This document shows positions 8,611-16,052 of a DNA stretch of 58,644 bases, piece after piece. Within the stretch, counting starts at the first letter, position 1. Each line of letters begins with the position of its first letter. This DNA is from Pseudomonadota bacterium. Lineage in GTDB: Bacteria > Pseudomonadota > Alphaproteobacteria > Rhizobiales > Hyphomicrobiaceae. Both the position numbers and the translations under genes were made by a program. Location of the stretch: assembly GCA_023387235.1 (NCBI GenBank), contig JAEWIJ010000108.1, forward strand, positions 1-58,644, written 5' to 3'. The notes beneath the pieces were generated by a model, which saw nothing but the letters and a program-made list of their open reading frames with translations, did not search any database and was not told where the DNA came from.

Positions 8611-8623
8611 TGCTATATAACAG
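8611..8623. promoter_or_regulatory. Putative GntR operator, site 2
   Basis: TGCTATATAACAG, about 100 bases in front of the GntR gene and 11/13 identical to site 1. The divergent arrangement would let one regulator control itself and the catabolic operon. Confidence 0.4.
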
Positions 8624-8711
8624 TTGATGCGACCAGTCGCTCGGGCGTTGTTCGTGCGTGCGCTGCCGGTCTAGCTTGGCGCGACGAGCAAACACCCGCT
8701 AAGAGAGCTGC

Positions 8712-9437
8712 ATGACAAAGAAGGATGACCGGGCCGCGCGCCGCACCAAGACGGAAACCGTCGCCGACGAGATCGTCGGTCGCATCGTCAGCGGCAAGCT
8801 TCAGCCCGGCGACCGCATCGAGTCGGAGCGCAGCCTCACGGCGAAGCTCGGCGTCAGTGTCGGGACGGTTCAAAAGGCGCTGACCAATCTGGAGCACCGC
8901 GGAATTGTCGTGCGTGAGCACGGCCGGGGTACGTTCGTTGCCCAGGAGAACAAGACGGTCGATGCGCGCTTCGTGCGCTTCTACGATCACGATGGGCAAT
9001 CGCTGCCGCTATACATCCATCTGCTGTCGGTCCGCCGCATTGCTGCGGACGGTCGCCATCTTCGTTTTTTTGGACGGCCCCGCGAGCTTGCGCGCATCGA
9101 CCGGATCATCGACGTCGGGGGGCGCTTCGACGTGTTCAGCGAGTTCGTCCTCTCGGCGGAGGCGTTTCATCAGCTCAAAAAGGATGCTCCGGAAAGTCTC
9201 TCCCGGAACGTGCGGCAGGCGATTGCGGATCGTCTCATGCTGCCGACCGTGCGGGTCGAGCAGGAGGTCAACTTCGAGAGCTGGCCGACGCGCGTCGCCT
9301 CGGCGCTCGGACCATCGAGCACCGGCGCGGGCTTCGTCATGGACGTGCGCGCATTCACGTTGAGCGACCAGCCGCTCTTCTATCTGCGCATGTTTTCCCA
9401 CCCGTTCGTCGACGCCTCGCTCGTCATAGAGCGATAG
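8712..9437 (+). CDS. GntR family regulator with UTRA domain
   Basis: 241 residues. A winged helix-turn-helix fills residues 1-80 (KLQPGDRIESERSLTAKLGVSV, VQKALTNLEHRG, HGRGTFVA) and a UTRA-type effector domain follows, so it is of the HutC subgroup. Transcribed divergently from the Ldh/UxaA/TRAP genes with a 242-bp intergenic region holding two matching sites. It probably represses that operon until its substrate, or a product of it, is bound. AAGAGAG precedes the ATG. Confidence 0.85.
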   Translation: MTKKDDRAARRTKTETVADEIVGRIVSGKLQPGDRIESERSLTAKLGVSVGTVQKALTNLEHRGIVVREHGRGTFVAQENKTVDARFVRFYDHDGQSLPLYIHLLSVRRIAADGRHLRFFGRPRELARIDRIIDVGGRFDVFSEFVLSAEAFHQLKKDAPESLSRNVRQAIADRLMLPTVRVEQEVNFESWPTRVASALGPSSTGAGFVMDVRAFTLSDQPLFYLRMFSHPFVDASLVIER

Positions 9438-9448
9438 GCTGCGATCGA

Positions 9449-10816
9449 CTATCGCGCGTTCGAGGCGAGAAAATTCTCCTCGACCCATCGGGTCGTGATG
9501 CGCCCCGTCTTGAAGTCGTCGTGGACGATGATCTGGCGATGGAAAGGCGTGGTCGTCGGCACGCCTGCCACTTCGAGGCGGCTCAGCGCTTCGCTCATGC
9601 GGGCGATCGCCTCGCTACGATCGGCCCCGTGAACGATCACCTTGGCCAGCAGCGAGTCGTAGTAGGGCGGGACGAGATACCCGGGAAAGCAGTGCGTGTC
9701 GACGCGAATGCCGGTGCCTTTCGGCACGCTCCAGGCTTGCAGGCGACCTGGAACGGGCGTGAAGTTGCGCGTCGCATCTTCGGCATTGATTCGGCATTCG
9801 ATGGCGTGCCCGGCAACTCGGATATCGTCCTGGGTGAACGACAGCGGCTCGCCGGCGGCGACGCGTATCTGCTCACCGACGAGATCACGCCCCGTGACCA
9901 TCTCGGTGACAGGATGCTCGACCTGGATGCGCGTATTCATCTCGAGGAAGTACCACTTGCGCGTATCGTCATCGAACACGAATTCGACAGTGCCGGCGCC
10001 GACGTAGTTGACGCTCTTCGCCAGCCGCACCGCGGCTTCGGCGAGCTCGTTTCGCAGGCGCGCATCGAGGGCCGGCGAAGGCGCTTCCTCGATCAGCTTC
10101 TGGTGGCGCCGCTGCGTCGAGCAATCGCGCTCGCCGAGATGCACGACATTGCCGTGGCTGTCGCCGAGCACCTGTATCTCGATGTGCCGCGCGCGCTCGA
10201 TGAACTTCTCGACGTACAGGGTTGCGTCGCCGAAGGCTGCCTGTGCCTCCGCAGCCGCTGCCTCCGTCTCGCGCAGAATATCCTGCTCGCGGCGCACCAC
10301 ACGCATGCCGCGTCCACCGCCTCCCGCACTGGCTTTCACGAGAACCGGATAGCCATGCTCGGCCGCGAAGGAGCGGGCATCGGCGGCACTCGCTATGCGC
10401 CCCGATCCAGGCACGCGCGGCACGCCGGCGTTCTCCGCGCACCTGATCGCGGAGATCTTGTCGCCCATGGCGTCGATCACCTCGGGCGATGGTCCGATGA
10501 ACGTTATGCCGCTCTCCCTGCACAGGCGCGAGAAAGCCGCACGCTCGGAGAGAAAGCCGTACCCGGGATGGATGGCAGTGCAGCCGGTGCCGATGGCCGC
10601 GGCGACGAGCACTTCCGGGCACAAATAGCTCTCGCGCGCCGCTGCGGGACCAATGCATACGGCGCGCGTGGCGATGCGCGCCGCAAGACTGTCGCGATCC
10701 GCACTCGAGACGGCAACGACGCTCTCGATGCCGAGATGCTCGCACGCGCGAATGACACGAACGGCAATCTCACCGCGGTTGGCGATCAGGATTCTCTGAA
10801 AGGGCGGGGTTGGCAT
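9449..10816 (-). CDS. accC: Biotin carboxylase subunit (AccC type)
   Basis: 455 residues, full length for a stand-alone biotin carboxylase. Seen: the N-terminal ILIANRGEIAVRVIRACEHLG, the ATP-grasp glycine loop AGGGGRGMRVVR, HLGERDCSTQRRHQKLIEEAP and EMNTRIQVEHPVTEM. It carboxylates the biotin of a carrier protein with bicarbonate and ATP. The carrier gene is 5 bp upstream on the same strand. There are no accA/accD genes nearby, so this is unlikely to be the housekeeping acetyl-CoA carboxylase. The only carboxyltransferases in the window are at 12304 and 38212. The symbol is by family; the true substrate complex is unknown. Confidence 0.9.
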   Translation of the reverse strand: MPTPPFQRILIANRGEIAVRVIRACEHLGIESVVAVSSADRDSLAARIATRAVCIGPAAARESYLCPEVLVAAAIGTGCTAIHPGYGFLSERAAFSRLCRESGITFIGPSPEVIDAMGDKISAIRCAENAGVPRVPGSGRIASAADARSFAAEHGYPVLVKASAGGGGRGMRVVRREQDILRETEAAAAEAQAAFGDATLYVEKFIERARHIEIQVLGDSHGNVVHLGERDCSTQRRHQKLIEEAPSPALDARLRNELAEAAVRLAKSVNYVGAGTVEFVFDDDTRKWYFLEMNTRIQVEHPVTEMVTGRDLVGEQIRVAAGEPLSFTQDDIRVAGHAIECRINAEDATRNFTPVPGRLQAWSVPKGTGIRVDTHCFPGYLVPPYYDSLLAKVIVHGADRSEAIARMSEALSRLEVAGVPTTTPFHRQIIVHDDFKTGRITTRWVEENFLASNAR

Positions 10817-10821
10817 GTCTA

Positions 10822-11367
10822 CTAGCTCTTCTTGGGGGCGATGAAGATAAGCGGCTCGTCAGCCTCGACGAGGCTGCCGTTGTCGGGAAGAATCTTCACG
10901 ATTGTGCCGCCTACGCCCGCCCGGATCGAGTTGAAGAGCTTCATGACCTCGATCAAGCATACTGTGTCGTCCGCTTGCACCTGCTGGCCGATCTCGACGA
11001 ATGGCTTCTCGCCGGGCGCGGGCGCGCGGTAAAACGTACCGAGCATCGGCGCGCGAAGTGCGACTGTGCCGGGCGGAACGGCCACGCTGGACGGATTTGC
11101 TTCGGGCGTGGGAATCTCGATCTCAGGCGCGGGCGCCGGCGTGGCAGCTGTTGGTGGCGGCGTCGCGGGCGCGCGCTGCATGTCCCGCCTCGCGCCGCGC
11201 ACGACATGGAGCCTGAAGCTCCCTTGCACGATCTCGATCTCATCGAGATGCTCGGCTGCGTCGATCATCTTGAGGATGCCTTGAACGTCGTCGTGTGTGA
11301 GGCTCATGCTGCGATAATCCAGGATCGAAAAGTTTCGCATTGTCCGCCGCGCCTTGTCGGCGGCCAT
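10822..11367 (-). CDS. accB: Biotin carboxyl carrier protein (AccB type)
   Basis: 181 residues: an N-terminal helix-rich segment, a Pro/Ala-rich linker (about 65-100) and the biotinyl domain with APMLGTFYRAPAPGEKPFV and the biotinylation site EVMKLFNS, Lys143. Housekeeping carriers usually have EAMKxMN; EVMKLFN is a variant I associate with secondary carboxylases. The ATG at 11367 lies two bases after the TGA of the SDR gene, so translation is likely coupled; an internal ATG at 11307 would give a more conventional N-terminus. Partners by position: the biotin carboxylase just downstream and the divergent HMGL-type carboxyltransferase. Confidence 0.88.
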   Translation of the reverse strand: MAADKARRTMRNFSILDYRSMSLTHDDVQGILKMIDAAEHLDEIEIVQGSFRLHVVRGARRDMQRAPATPPPTAATPAPAPEIEIPTPEANPSSVAVPPGTVALRAPMLGTFYRAPAPGEKPFVEIGQQVQADDTVCLIEVMKLFNSIRAGVGGTIVKILPDNGSLVEADEPLIFIAPKKS

Positions 11368-11369
11368 CG

Positions 11370-12143
11370 TCAGCTGATGCTTCGTCCCCCATCGACATAG
11401 ATCGTCTGCCCGGTCACGAACGAGCTTCCTTGCGAGAGCAGGAATATCGTCGCCGCGACGAGATCGTCAGGTGAACCGAAGCGCCCCATGGGAATCCGTG
11501 CGAGTGCCGAAACCCGCGAGGTCTCCGTGGCGAGGATCGGTGCTGCGAGCGGTGTCGGCGTGACGGCAGGGCCAAGCGCATTGACGCGGACGCCGTACTG
11601 AGCCCACTCGACCGCGAGAACGCGCGTCACATGCGCGATCGCTGCCTTGCTGGCTGCGTAGGCTGCGTAGTTCGGATTGGCCACGGTGCTGGAAACGGAT
11701 GCGAGCGAGACGATGCTGCCGCGGCGCTGCGCGATCATCACCTTGCCGGCGGCTCTGGCCAGACGGAAGGCGCCGCTCACGTTGATGTCGAGCGTCTGCT
11801 GCCATTCCGCGTCGCTCAGGTCGACGGCCGGCGCGACCCTGTAGATGCCGCTGGCATTGACGAGACCATCGAGGCTGCCGAACTGGCGCATCGCCGCTTC
11901 GATCGCGGCGGCGCAAGACGCGCCATCGACCACGTCGAGCCGAACCGCGATCGCGTCGTTTCCTGCCTTGCTCAGTTCGTTGGCGAGGTCCCGGGCGCGG
12001 GCCTCGTCCAGATCGGCAATGACGAGCCGGGCGCCGCGCGTGGAAAGCGCTCTCGCCAAGGGCGCGCCGAGCCCGCCAGCGCCGCCGGCGATCAGTATGC
12101 TCTGCGCCTCAACTGTGAAGTACGGGTCCGGTCCGGACAGCAT
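11370..12143 (-). CDS. SDR family oxidoreductase in carboxylase operon
   Basis: 257 residues from ATG 12143, which has GAGGTG just upstream; a TTG at 12191 would add 16 residues without a ribosome site. The nucleotide motif is slightly atypical (GGAGGLG, about 20-26). NASG is near 97, Ser149 and Tyr162/Lys166 form the catalytic set, and VTGQTIYVDGG closes the protein. First gene of an SDR-accB-accC operon, so it probably reduces or oxidises a precursor or product of the carboxylated acid. The substrate is unknown. Confidence 0.8.
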   Translation of the reverse strand: MLSGPDPYFTVEAQSILIAGGAGGLGAPLARALSTRGARLVIADLDEARARDLANELSKAGNDAIAVRLDVVDGASCAAAIEAAMRQFGSLDGLVNASGIYRVAPAVDLSDAEWQQTLDINVSGAFRLARAAGKVMIAQRRGSIVSLASVSSTVANPNYAAYAASKAAIAHVTRVLAVEWAQYGVRVNALGPAVTPTPLAAPILATETSRVSALARIPMGRFGSPDDLVAATIFLLSQGSSFVTGQTIYVDGGRSIS

Positions 12144-12303
12144 CTGCACCTCGCAAGTTTGCCCGACGGCCAGGCTCTCGACGTCTATCAAAAATGAGAC
12201 GTTCTGTCTTGGAAATTGGTATGCTAGGTTTTACGCCAGATACGCGTGGCGACCCTGCGCCATCGCGCGCGCACGATGTCCGAAGCCGGAGGTCTGATTT
12301 CCC

Positions 12304-13755
12304 ATGGCTGCTCCACGCGAGATCAAGCTCATCGATGTGACCCTCCGAGACGCCCACCAGTGCCTGTGGGCGACCCGCATGACGACCGCGATGATGCGCG
12401 ATATCGCGCCCCGCCTCGACCGGGCCGGGTTCGAGGCCATCGATCTTGTCGGCGGTGCGGTGTTCGACGTTTGCGTGCGCTATCTGCGGGAGGATCCATG
12501 GGAGCGCATGCGACTGCTCTCGTCGTGGGTGAAGGAAACGCCGCTCGTCATTCATACGCGCGGCCAGAGCCTCTTCACCTTCGAGTTCTTCGCCGACGAT
12601 GTCGTCGAGCTCGCAGCCGAGCGCTTTGCCGCCAACGGCATGCGCTATCACACGCCGTACGACGCGCTGAACGACATGCGCAATCTCGAGATCCCGATCA
12701 AGGCCGCCAAGCGGCACGGCCTCTATGTCGCCGGCGGGCTCGTGTTCACGTACAGCCCCGTTCACACGGACGACTACTACGTCGGCAAGGCGCGAGATCT
12801 TCTCAAGCTCGGCGTCGATGCCATCTTCCTCAAGGATGCGAGCGGACTGCTGACGCCGGAGCGCGTCGCGACGCTGGTCCCTGCGGTGAAGAAGGTGCTC
12901 GGCGCGCGGCCGCTGCAGATCCACACGCACTGCAATTCGGGCCTGGCGCCGTACGTCGTGCTTCAGGCGGTGAAGTACGGCGTCGATGTCGTGCATACGG
13001 CGACATCGACGCTCGCCAACGGTGTTTCGCACGCGCCGACCGAGCGTGTCGTCGCCAATCTGCGCCGGCGCGGGCACGCCGTGAACATCGATCTCGATCT
13101 CATCAAGGAAGTCGCGGAGCGCCTCGCTGCGATTGCCAGGCAGGAGGACAAGCCGGTCGGCACGCCCAACGAGTACGACGAGTTCCATTTCCAACACCAA
13201 TGTCCGGGCGGAATGGTCTCGAACCTCGCTTATCAGCTCGAGACCATGGGCCTGCGCGATCGCCTCGAGGAGATCCTGGAGGAGGCATGGCATGTCCGCG
13301 AGGATCTCGGATACCCGATCGTCGTCAGTCCCTTTGCGCAGTACATCGTCACGCAGGCCGTGCTGAATGTCGTCGGCCGCGACAAGGGGCGTGAGCGCTA
13401 CGACACCGTGCCGGACGAGGTGCGCCTCTATGTGCGCGGCGGCTATGGCGAGATCGCGGGGCCGATCGAGCAGAACCTCTACGACAAGATCACTCGCGGC
13501 GCTCAGCCGATCACGGAGCGGCCCGGCGAGCTGGTGCCGCCGGCGCTCGACCGCATCCGCAGGACGCGCGGCTCCTTTGCCTCCGACGACGATCTGCTGC
13601 TGGCCGCCTTCTACGACGACACGCAGTATCGCGCCCTGAAGAACGCCGGCCCCATCGTCACCGAGTATCCCTTGATGGGAACCCCGCTCCTCAGGTTGGT
13701 CAAGGAGCTGACGGCGCGGCCGACCATAAGGTCGTTTCAGCTCAGAGTGGGCTGA
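12304..13755 (+). CDS. HMGL-type carboxyltransferase (pyruvate carboxylase B / transcarboxylase 5S-like)
   Basis: 483 residues. The N-terminal DVTLRDAHQ holds the metal-binding Asp11. Lys177 in FLKDASG is at the place of the carbamylated active-site lysine, and His207/His209 in QIHTHCNSG are metal ligands; the second half matches the PYC/OADA domain. Family knowledge: such domains move CO2 between biotin and pyruvate or a related 2-oxo acid. Oxaloacetate decarboxylase alpha and most PycB proteins carry a C-terminal biotin domain; this one ends without it, like the 5S subunit of Propionibacterium transcarboxylase. Divergent from SDR-accB-accC, whose carrier probably serves it. GGAGGT lies 9 bases before the ATG. 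Confidence 0.85.
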   Translation: MAAPREIKLIDVTLRDAHQCLWATRMTTAMMRDIAPRLDRAGFEAIDLVGGAVFDVCVRYLREDPWERMRLLSSWVKETPLVIHTRGQSLFTFEFFADDVVELAAERFAANGMRYHTPYDALNDMRNLEIPIKAAKRHGLYVAGGLVFTYSPVHTDDYYVGKARDLLKLGVDAIFLKDASGLLTPERVATLVPAVKKVLGARPLQIHTHCNSGLAPYVVLQAVKYGVDVVHTATSTLANGVSHAPTERVVANLRRRGHAVNIDLDLIKEVAERLAAIARQEDKPVGTPNEYDEFHFQHQCPGGMVSNLAYQLETMGLRDRLEEILEEAWHVREDLGYPIVVSPFAQYIVTQAVLNVVGRDKGRERYDTVPDEVRLYVRGGYGEIAGPIEQNLYDKITRGAQPITERPGELVPPALDRIRRTRGSFASDDDLLLAAFYDDTQYRALKNAGPIVTEYPLMGTPLLRLVKELTARPTIRSFQLRVG

Positions 13756-13809
13756 CGTCGCCTTCCTTTCGGCATGAGCGCGCGACACGCACATCGTCTC
13801 GCTGCGCCG

Positions 13810-14691
13810 TCATGCGGGCGGCTTGAGTTTCAGCAGCGCGCGGGCCTCGTCCACGGTGGCGATCTTGCCGCCGAGGTTCTCGATGATGAGCACGGCCTTC
13901 TCGACGAGCGCCGCATTGCTCGGCGCCGGCACGCCGCGCGAAAGGTGCACGGTATCTTCCATGCCGATGCGGCAATGGGCGCCCAGAATGAAGGCCTGAG
14001 CCAGCATCGTGAAGGCGTGGCGTCCGGCGCCGAACGCGGCCCATTCGCAATCCTTGGGCAGCAGTGACTTGGCGAGCTGCATGGTCTCGGGTGTCGAAGG
14101 CATGCCGTACTTCACGCCCGTGACGATCTGAAAGAGCGCCGGCAGCTTGATCGTGCCGTCCGCGATGAGATCCTGGGCCATCAGCAGATCGCCGGTATCG
14201 AAACATTCGATCTCCGGCTTGACGCCAGAGGCATACATGCGCTCGGCCATGATCTTGAGATTGCGTGGCGTGTTGATCACCGCGCCGCCGCCGAACCACA
14301 TGGTATTGAGGTCCAGCGTGCAGATCTCGGGTTTCAGCTCAACGATATGCTCGGTCCGGATCTCCGGCGTCGTCAGCATCGAGCCCGGTGCGGCCTTGGC
14401 AGGATCGTCTTCGCTCGGAACGAACCGCCCGCCCGGGCCGGTCGTCAGGTTGATGATGAGGTCCGTGCCGCTTGCGCGAATGCGCTGCATGACCTCGCGG
14501 TAGTACTCGAGCTTCATGCTCGGCACGCCGCTCTTCGGATCGCGCACGTGAATGTGGCAGATGGCGGCGCCGGCCTTCGCCGCGCCGATGCACGCGTCGG
14601 CAATCTCCTCGGGCGTCACCGGAAGCGCCGGATTGTGCGCGCGCGTCGGAAACGTCCCTGTGACGGCGCAGGAAAGTATGGTCGGCTTCAT
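13810..14691 (-). CDS. BKACE family beta-keto acid cleavage enzyme (Kce-like)
   Basis: 293 residues from the ATG at 14691, which has a strong GAGGAGGAAG site. Seen: ICHIHVRD with zinc ligands His46/His48 at the positions known from 3-keto-5-aminohexanoate cleavage enzyme, TTGPGG near 83, and GVKYGMPSTPETM and RIGMEDTVHLSRG in the C-terminal half. Family reaction: a beta-keto acid plus acetyl-CoA gives acetoacetate plus a new CoA ester. The family (formerly DUF849) has many substrate classes, so the true substrate is open. Convergent with the carboxyltransferase gene (54 bp apart) and preceded by a perfect 17-bp palindrome at 14761. Confidence 0.85.
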   Translation of the reverse strand: MKPTILSCAVTGTFPTRAHNPALPVTPEEIADACIGAAKAGAAICHIHVRDPKSGVPSMKLEYYREVMQRIRASGTDLIINLTTGPGGRFVPSEDDPAKAAPGSMLTTPEIRTEHIVELKPEICTLDLNTMWFGGGAVINTPRNLKIMAERMYASGVKPEIECFDTGDLLMAQDLIADGTIKLPALFQIVTGVKYGMPSTPETMQLAKSLLPKDCEWAAFGAGRHAFTMLAQAFILGAHCRIGMEDTVHLSRGVPAPSNAALVEKAVLIIENLGGKIATVDEARALLKLKPPA

Positions 14692-15013
14692 CGTGACTTC
14701 CTCCTCAGGGGTGCTTCGGCCGGCTCTGTCGTGAGCACCGCGTTCCATTCGTCTTGAGCCATTCCATTGAATGGAATAGCATTTTTCATTTCATCCTTGG
14801 CACTAGCCCGATGCGTGAGAGGCCGTCAAGAAGAGCCTTCAGGGAGGGGCTGTTTGCGGGTCCGATTGCCGATCTGCGCGCTCTTCGCGCGTCACGCGAT
14901 CGCGTGAAGTCTCGGCCAATGGCGTCGCGCTGAATAGTTTCTATTGCCGTCCAGCCGAGGGCGGGCCTTAAACTGCGGGGAGAGGCTCAGCAATCCTGCC
15001 TGGATCGGAGGGC
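14692..15013. other. 322-bp divergent regulatory region (BKACE / LysR)
   Basis: Holds the 5' ends of the minus-strand BKACE gene and the plus-strand LysR gene. Apart from the 14761-14777 palindrome and an AT-rich stretch after it I see no gene. Confidence 0.6.
14761..14777. promoter_or_regulatory. Perfect 17-bp palindrome, likely operator of the BKACE gene
   Basis: ATTCCATT-G-AATGGAAT: 8-bp perfect arms around one base, 70 bases upstream of the BKACE start. TTCCA/TGGAA half-sites recall IclR-family operators; the cognate regulator is not obvious in the neighbourhood. Confidence 0.55.
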
Positions 15014-15943
15014 GTGGTGCTCGAGAAACTGGAATTCATGATCGCGCTCGCCCGCGAGAAGCATTTCGGGCGCGCCGCCGAAAGCTGCGGCGTGGCGCAG
15101 CCGACGCTCTCGCAAGGCATTCAGCAGCTCGAGGAGATGCTGAACGTCGCGCTCGTCAGGCGCTCGTCGCGATTTCTCGGGTTCACGCCGGAAGGCGAGC
15201 GCGTGCTCGTATGGGCGCGCCGGCTGGTCGGCGATGCGCATGCCATGCGTCAGGAAATTCTCGCGATGCAGCGCGGGCACGGCGCTCAGTTGCGGATCGC
15301 GGCCATGCCTGCGGCCATGCCGTTGATCGCGTCGCTCACAGCGCCATTCCAGCTTCATCATCCTACCGTGCGGTTCACACTCATCACGCGCACGTTCGAC
15401 GAGATCGCAGAGCTGCTCAATGCGCGCGAGATCGATGCCGGCGTTCGCTACCTCGGAGGCGGGCAAAGCGACGACTTCGAGGAAATCCCCCTTTATGAGG
15501 AGCGCTATCTGCTGCTGACGACGGCCGGCGCACGCTTCAGCGACAGTGCCGAGGTCGCCTGGTCGGATCTTGCCGCGCTGCCGCTGTGCCTTTTCGCGCC
15601 GAGCCTTCAGCAGCGGCGGATTATCGACGACGCCTTGCGCAGTAGCGGTGTGGAGGTCCGGCCGGCGATCGAAACCGATTCGATTCTCGCTCTGACGACG
15701 CACGTCCGCACCGGGCGATGGGTGAGTGTCATTTCAAGTCTCGTCCGCGATGCGATTGATCTCTCCGGCCCGTTGCGCGCCATTCCGTTGGTCGGGCCGG
15801 AGGTGGTCAGCTCGATCGGCCTCGCCGTTTCGAAGCGTTTTCCGTTGCAGCCCGCCATGGCCATCCTGCTCGCCGAGGCGCGGCGAGGGTTTACCTACGA
15901 GCCGACGCCGGAGCTCGAGATTCTGGATCTCGCCAAGCATTGA
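15014..15943 (+). CDS. LysR family regulator upstream of formate dehydrogenase
   Basis: 309 residues. The N-terminal helix-turn-helix is FGRAAESCGVAQPTLSQGIQQLEEMLNVALVRR (residues about 18-50) and a periplasmic-binding-like effector domain follows. The start is a tandem GTG GTG with GGAGGG immediately upstream; the second GTG (15017) gives the better spacing, so two to three residues are uncertain. It runs in the same direction as the formate dehydrogenase operon, 109 bp before it, and is the likely activator of that operon. The effector is not known. Confidence 0.85.
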   Translation: MVLEKLEFMIALAREKHFGRAAESCGVAQPTLSQGIQQLEEMLNVALVRRSSRFLGFTPEGERVLVWARRLVGDAHAMRQEILAMQRGHGAQLRIAAMPAAMPLIASLTAPFQLHHPTVRFTLITRTFDEIAELLNAREIDAGVRYLGGGQSDDFEEIPLYEERYLLLTTAGARFSDSAEVAWSDLAALPLCLFAPSLQQRRIIDDALRSSGVEVRPAIETDSILALTTHVRTGRWVSVISSLVRDAIDLSGPLRAIPLVGPEVVSSIGLAVSKRFPLQPAMAILLAEARRGFTYEPTPELEILDLAKH

Positions 15944-16052
15944 TTGGTTTTTGCGATCGCAGCATAGGAACAGGCATCTTGATTGGTGGTGTGGCGCGCG
16001 GTCTTCTCCTTGGAAGGTAAATAAGAATTTTTCAAAGGAGGGTGTCTGACCC

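Noticed and set aside
9521..10825. 434-residue plus-strand frame opposite the biotin carboxylase
   Set aside because: Shadow; the minus-strand reading has all biotin carboxylase motifs.
12109..13794. 561-residue minus-strand frame opposite the carboxyltransferase
   Set aside because: Shadow; the plus-strand protein has intact HMGL-type active-site residues.
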